The notes under the pieces were generated by a model. That model worked only from the letters and a program-made list of their open reading frames with translations, ran no database searches and was not told where the DNA came from. From Plantago ovata (taxonomy: Eukaryota; Streptophyta; Magnoliopsida; Lamiales; Plantaginaceae), in NCBI GenBank assembly GCA_028274465.1, contig CM051455.1:101926942-101990941 (forward strand): 64,000 bases of DNA, read 5' to 3'. Each line of letters begins with the position of its first letter. Position 1 is the stretch's first letter. This document shows, in pieces, positions 58,154-64,000 of the stretch. The position numbers and the translations under genes were made by a program.

Positions 58154-60256
58154 TGTAAGAAAATATGGTCAGAGTTACCCCTAGGGTACGCAGCGGAATT
58201 TCAAAATTTTCTTAACATGCAGGTTAATTAATTATGCATATAGTATATATATATCAAACACATTAATCATAAGACTTACAATACTCCAAAAGCAAGAACA
58301 TGTATCAAGTCTTCGTAATAGTCCGGTGAAGCTTCTCCTTCGTCGAAGTCGAAGATATCTGCAATACTTTGATTATTTGCAAGACAATAAAAGTTAGTTT
58401 CCAGCTCTTTGAACCTCAACCTTGGTATCCACGGATGAACAACTTATCGGAAAGAATGTTAGGATATTCTTTATGTGGCCAAGAAGATGGGGCGGCAATT
58501 TTCCTCCGGTGGGAGTGGGTGCGCGCGGCTAGAGGAGAGGTAGGGGAGAGATTTTATTTTCTCTAAGAAAACTGGTAGAAAGAATGATCTTGAATCAACT
58601 GTGTTCAACCATGTTAAAAGCTCTCTAATAGTCTACTATATATAGTAGTCAATAGAAGCCTAAAGAATAATCAATTAGACTTCATAAAGGAATAAGAATC
58701 TAATTCTTATCGCACTAGGAAACCAATTCAAGTCTAGATTCATTCCCAATCAAATTAAAACTCAATCAGAAAAATCTAACTTATCCCTTGACTTGTAATA
58801 GAGGAAGGAGTTCGACTCCTTCCCCTACTACTACAGCTTCGCGCGCGCGTCAAAGGGGGATAGGTGGGTCCCGATTTTGGAACCCACTTATAATTCTAAG
58901 GCAATTCAAACTCCAAGTAGATTTTGCCCATGTGCATATATGAATTCTAAATTAACATATCCTTTCAAATCAAACCTCTATTATATTTCTAAAATATAAT
59001 CTTTAATTGTATTTACATAAAATACAATTAATCAGCCAATTCAATTAATAATTCCAAATTATTAATTGAGCCACAAATTTTTTTATAATTATTCCAAATC
59101 AATTATAATTCATCAATCACATTTAATTCAAAATTAATTGCGATTCCATCTTCAAGGATATTCGGATAAGCTGAATCACCACATAGTGTGACCCATATGG
59201 CCTAATTGAATTAAGCAAGTTCTACACTAGTCAAAATGGAATTCCTAGACGGTTTGATTTGCAATATTAATACATGAGGACGTTTGAGAGGTTTCTCAAA
59301 GCAAACCCTTTCGTTGTGAAGTTTGTTGCGCTCAACGCGGCGATGGTAACGTCCCTTCATCTGACTGACTCAACTGCATCTAGGATCGATGAAGTGTCTA
59401 TCCCAATAATACATCCACGGGCGTCTTCAGTGATTTTCTTGGTGAATTCAATATCTATTATGACTATCATAATAATATTGATACGCTGGCCAGCGATTTG
59501 ACCAATCACAACTATGAACGACTACTATGAGCGGTGCTCTCCTGTGCTACACATGAGAGATGAATCCTTCACAGAAGCACTTATCATCCCCATTTGTATG
59601 TAGCCATAATCCTGGATCGTGTCTTGGGTCAACTGCTTATTCAGAGTTGACATCGACGGGTCCACCAAGGATATGGGGCAACAAATGTGATGATAAAGTC
59701 CAGTAAGTCCAAAGGACGAATGGCATCACTTCGACAACTTTCCGGTTCCCATAGACACTTCGGTGTAGAGTATACATCGATGGGAGTTTCCGGTGGGTAC
59801 TTCCATTGTTTGGTAATCACCCTTCGAACAACTATGCGGAGTTATGAGAACGTTTCTTGACTGTACAACAATCCGTTCCGTGACCGTGGGATCGGCTCAC
59901 ACTTGCTCTAACAAGTATAACCTCCACGCATACTAGTCTCAGTTGGTTCATTCAGACCCCTACATCTGAGATGAACCTCGACTAGGGAGAGTTTGGGATA
60001 GATGATAACTCACATAGATCCCACTATCTGTGTGATCGGTCATCTATCCGAGGGGACATGTTTGAAATCAATACAGACATGAATAGAGATATGACATGAT
60101 GTATGCCTGGTGTAATATAAATATGAAAGCGATACTTAATAGTCAAACAAACAAACATATATTATATTACGTTGACCTGTGTAATAGTACATATATGCCC
60201 TTAATAAGGGTTGTCTGCCCTTAATAAAGACTATCTCTAGGACATATACACTATCA
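58154..60256 (-). repeat. Angela-like LTR, copy 2 (3' LTR)
   Basis: 2103 bp, plus-strand ends TGTAAGAAAATATGG and CACTATCA. Inside it, on the minus strand, CCAAGTGGGAGAT (60257-60272 area) is the polypurine tract, which identifies this copy as the 3' LTR. Confidence 0.92.
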
Positions 60257-61010
60257 ATCTCCCACTTGGACTAGAGCCAGTCACCTTTATGCTTAATACC
60301 TAGATTAACATAATGTCTTAAGTGGACATCCACTGAGAAGACCTTGGTCAAAGGATCTGCCACGTTGTCCGTGGTTGAGACACGTTCTATACTAACTTCT
60401 CCTCTATCAATAATCTCACGTATAACGTGATACTTTCTAAGTACATGTTTGTTCTTGTTTGTAGATCTAGGCTCCTTGGCTTGAGCGACGGCGCCCGTGT
60501 TGTCACAATAAATCGTTATTGGACTAGGAGCAGGAACAACCCTCAATTCCTTCAAGAACTCTGAAATCCAGACAGCTTATTTCGGTGCTTCTGATGCAGC
60601 AATGTACTCGGCTTCTGTGGATGAGTCAGAAATCGTGGCTTGCTTAGAACTCTTGCAACAGATAGGTCCTCCGTTAAATTTGAATACGTATCCTGTCTGT
60701 GACTTAAAGTCATCAGGATCTGATTCAAATCCAGCGTCGACATAACTAGACATCTTTAATTCTGGTTCTCCACCAAACACCAAGAACATTTCCTTAGTCC
60801 GTCGAAGGTACTTAAGAATGTTCTTTACAGCAGTCCAGTGAGGTACTCCTGGATTCTGTTGGTGTCGACAAGTGACACTAAGCGCATATGCCACATCTGG
60901 CCTTGTGCAATTCATTGCATACATTATAGACCCTACTGCCGAAGCATAGGCACACGAATCATTGCCTTTCTTTCTTCATCAGTTTTAGGATTATCCTTAA
61001 CTGATAGCAC
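60257..61010 (-). pseudogene. Angela-like RT end and RNase H
   Basis: Minus-strand frames: LSVKDNPKTDEERKAMIRVP, a shift, then MYAMNCTRPDVAYALSV, HWTAVKNILKYLRRTK, SSYVDAGFESDPDDFKSQTGY, DSSTEAEYIAASEA, a stop and shift, then ITIYCDNTGAVAQAKEPRS and DNVADPLTK. This is the end of RT and the whole RNase H. The coding region abuts the LTR at 61011 without any primer site between. Confidence 0.88.
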
Positions 61011-63075
61011 TGTAAGAAAATATGGTCAGAGTTACCCCTAGGGTACGCAGCGGAATTTCAAAAATGTTCTTAACATGCAGGTTAATTGATCATGTATATA
61101 GCGTATATATTAAACACGTTAATCAGAAGACTTACAATACTCCAAAAGCAAGAACAGGTATCGAATCGATACGCCAATCGATGAAGTCTTCGTAATAGTC
61201 CGGTGAATCTTCTCCTTCGTCGAAGTCGAAGATATCTGCAATACTTTGATTATCTACAAGACAATAAAAGTTAGTTTCCAGCTCTTAGAACCTCAACCTT
61301 GGTATCCACGGATGAACAGCTTATCGGAAAGAATGCTAGGATATTCTTTATGTGGCAAAGAAGATGGGGCGGCAATTTTCCTCCGGTACGAGTGGCGCGC
61401 GCGGCTTATGGAGAGGTAGGGGAGAGCTTTTTATTTTCTCTAAGAAAACTGGTAGAAACAATGATCTTGAATCAACTGTTTTCAACCATGTCATAAAAGC
61501 TCTCTAATAGTCTACTATATATAGTAGTCAATAGAAGCCTAAAGAATAATCAATTAGACTTCATAAAGGAATAAGAATCTAATTCTTATTGCACAAGGAA
61601 ACCAATTCAAGTCTAGATTCATTCCCAATCAAATTAAAACTCAATCAGGAAAATCTAACTTATCCCTTGACTTCTAATAGAGGAAGGAGTCGAACTCCTT
61701 CCCCTACTACTACTGCTTCGCGCGCGCGCCAAAGGGGGGATAGGTGGGTCCCGATTTTGGAACCCACTTATAATTCTAAGGCAATTCAAACTCCAAGTAG
61801 ATTTTGCCCATGTGCATATATTAATTCTAAATTAACATATCCTTTCAAATCAAACCTCTATTATATTTCTAAAATATAATCTTTAATTGTATTTACATAA
61901 AATACAATTAATCAACCAATTCAATTAATAATTCCAAATTATTAATTGAGCCACAAATTTTTTTACAATTAATTCCAAATCAATTATAATTCATCAATCA
62001 CATTTAATTCTAAATTAATTGCGATTCCATCTTCAAGGATATTCGGATAAGCTGAATCACCACATAGTGTGACCCATAGGGCCTCATTGAATTAAGCAAG
62101 CGCTACACCAGGCAAAATGGAATTCCTAGACGGTTCCATTTGCAATATTAATACATGAGGACGTTTGAGAGGTTTCTCAAAGCAAACCCTTTCGTTGTGA
62201 AGTCTGTTGCGCTCAACGCGGCGATGGTAACGTCCCTTCATCTGACTGACTCGAATGCATCTAGGATCGATGAAGTGTCTATCACAATAATACATCCACG
62301 GGCGTCTTCAGTGATTTTCTTGGTGAATCCAATATCTATTATGACTATCATAATAATATTGATACGCTGGCCAGCGATTTGACCAATCACAACTATGAAC
62401 GACTACTATGAGCAGTGCTCTCCTGTGCTACACATGAGAGATGAATCCTTCACAGAAGCACTTATCATTCCCATTTGTATGTAGCCATAATCCTGGATCG
62501 TGTCTTGGGTCAACTGCTTATTCAGAGCTGACATCGACGGGTCCACCAAGGATATGGGACAACAAATGTGATGATAAAGTCCTGTAAGTCCAAAGGACGA
62601 ATGACATCACTTCGACAACTTTCCGGTTCCCATAGACACTTCGGTGTAGAGTATACATCGGTGGGAGTTTCCGGTGGGTACTTCCATTGTTCGGTAATCA
62701 CCCTTCGAACAACTATGCGGAGTTATGGGAACGTTTCTTGATTGTACAACAATCCGTTCCGTGGCCGTGGGATCGGCTCACACTTGCTCTAACAAGTATA
62801 ACCTCCACGCATACTAGTCTCAGTTGGTTCATTCAGACCCCTACACCCGAGATGAACCTCGACTAGGGAGAGTTTGGGATAGACGATAACTCACATAGCT
62901 CCCACTATCTATGTGATCGGTCATCTATCCGAGGGGACATGTTTGATATCAATACAGACATGAATAGAGATATGACATGATGTATGCCTGGTGTAATATA
63001 AATATGAAAGCGATACTTAATAGTCAAACAAACGAACATATATTACGTTGACATGTGTAATAGTACATATATGCC
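61011..63075 (-). repeat. Angela-like LTR, copy 3, truncated outer end
   Basis: About 2065 bp, closely matching copies 1 and 2 from TGTAAGAAAATATGG to ATATATGCC. Similarity stops at 63075. Confidence 0.88.
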
Positions 63076-63078
63076 GTT

Positions 63079-64000
63079 TGAAAGTATATATGTCCTAGAG
63101 ACAACCAACATTAAGGACGATATGTACTTTACCACATTCAGCTTATTGGTATTTATTTATGTTACATTTATTTAAGCATACATAAATACAATTGGCATTA
63201 CATTTACTGAATAGATTATTTGGTTGTTTGAATTATTCTGTAAGATGTTCCCAAGGACTAAAGATAATCACCAAGTTAGTGGGAGCTTGCGTGTCAGAAC
63301 TTAAGTCCTAAAATTAGCCACTAGTTGATGGTCATTGAGATATGGAATATCAATGATGCGATAGAGACTAGCATGTGTTGCATCAGATCCTTCGAGGATG
63401 TAGTAGTTCTCACTGCTGCGAATAGCTTGGTTATTCATGATGGACACATGGACACTTTCGAGAGTGTTGGCATGCCAAGCCGAGAAACCATTTGGTAAAT
63501 TCTATTTAAGTGTCTATGGGAGTATCAAATTGTAGGGTGATGTAATAGTCCTCAGACTTGAGGTCAATACTACATCATATGTGGAATAATATACTTTGAC
63601 CATGCGCAACGCTTGCACTCTTAAAGTAGGGTAGATACGGCATGCGTTGGATATATTAGGAAGCATATGGTGTGAGTGATTGGACCAAGATCAGGATTCA
63701 TTCCTCCGAAAGGATTCAAGGAGAGAATACTCTACATCTCATATTAGTGCGATCGTTAGTCAGTGGCCACTGCAAAGATATATGTCAAAATGGTGTTTGG
63801 ACATAATCATCTAGATCGACTAAGAAGATTGAGAGACAATGGATGAGTTATTGGAATAGACACTAATCCATATTCTAGACTCATTCGAGTATTCGAGAAT
63901 GAAAGGACCGTATCATCAAAGTACACTACATCACAGGCAGTTTGTATCTCCTCAACAAACGTTACTTACATATTAGTATTGTCTAGTGACAATTGTCTAG
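63079..64000 (+). repeat. Diverged Angela-type LTR in the opposite orientation (partial)
   Basis: Begins TGAAAGTATATATGTCC and then TAGAGACAACC, TTAAGGACGATATGTAC. This is alignable with the complemented end of copy 2 (TGATAGTGTATATGTCC). Later words (AGTGGGAGCT, GTGTCTATGGGA) also occur in order in the complemented LTRs. It runs off the window; no gene is seen in it. Confidence 0.5.

Larger units (their letters stand above)
58154..63075 (-). mobile_element. Angela-like copia element with most of its interior deleted
   Basis: LTR copy (58154-60256), polypurine tract, a 754-bp RT/RNase H remnant (60257-61010), and another LTR copy (61011-63075). The outer element has lost gag to RT. The right LTR lacks its last 50-100 bp, so no target duplication can be confirmed. 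Confidence 0.75.

Overview
The window is eukaryotic, and almost certainly from a seed plant (probably a eudicot). Evidence: plant-lineage LTR retrotransposons (Ty3/gypsy Tat, Athila-like and chromovirus types; Ty1/copia types), a TRIM, Mutator-like elements with 9-11 bp target duplications, plant-type tRNA-Trp remnants, and exon 1 of a plant 2-alkenal (double-bond) reductase. No bacterial gene, CRISPR array or rRNA was seen. It is a nest of transposable elements with one recognisable host exon. The species cannot be fixed from this sequence.

Layout. 1-11238: 3' LTR and pol of a Tat-type Ty3/gypsy element on the minus strand (PR-RT-RH-second RH-INT). Between INT and LTR lies an antisense, intron-containing gene on the plus strand with its own TATA box, leader intron and a 28-29 bp minisatellite upstream. 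11239-11338: assembly gap. 11339-14061: leader, PBS and 2.1 kb LTR of an Angela-like copia element. 14062-26660: broken Tat-type material ending in an intact 5' LTR (25539-26660), split by an 8.3 kb gag-protease-only Athila-like element (14755-23094, TSD GGATA). 26767-27008: first exon of an alkenal reductase, only 106 bp downstream of that LTR.

27009-41330: intron or intergenic DNA, a candidate small TIR element, a decayed Mutator-like transposase whose last intron holds a copia element (30750-37462, TSD TAAAC), and a 1.15 kb palindrome-rich Mutator-type TIR element. 41345-41838: RNase H-like remnant and a tRNA-Trp pseudogene. 41896-51118: a second Mutator-type TIR element (TSD TATTTTTTT), split by a chromovirus (42589-50848, TSD CATCA). 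That chromovirus has an open 1517-codon gag-pol, a 154-codon leader ORF and a 2.6 kb 3' LTR, but its 5' LTR has collapsed to 18 bp.

51130-52161: duplicated tRNA-Trp-derived repeats. 52162-52711: a TRIM with 210 bp LTRs. 52712-58153: 5' part of a SIRE-like copia element whose LTR contains a solo LTR of the Athila-like family (53215-54515, TSD AAGAC). 58154-64000: Angela-like LTRs around an RT-RNase H remnant, abutting a diverged LTR in the opposite orientation.

Almost all element genes are broken by stops or frameshifts; the exceptions are the chromovirus gag-pol and its leader ORF. The most unusual structures are the antisense spliced gene with its own promoter in the Tat element, the collapsed 5' LTR, the chromovirus leader ORF, and the telo-box/site II and Pol III-type motifs in the chromovirus LTR. 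All family calls are from reading the sequence; no database search was possible.
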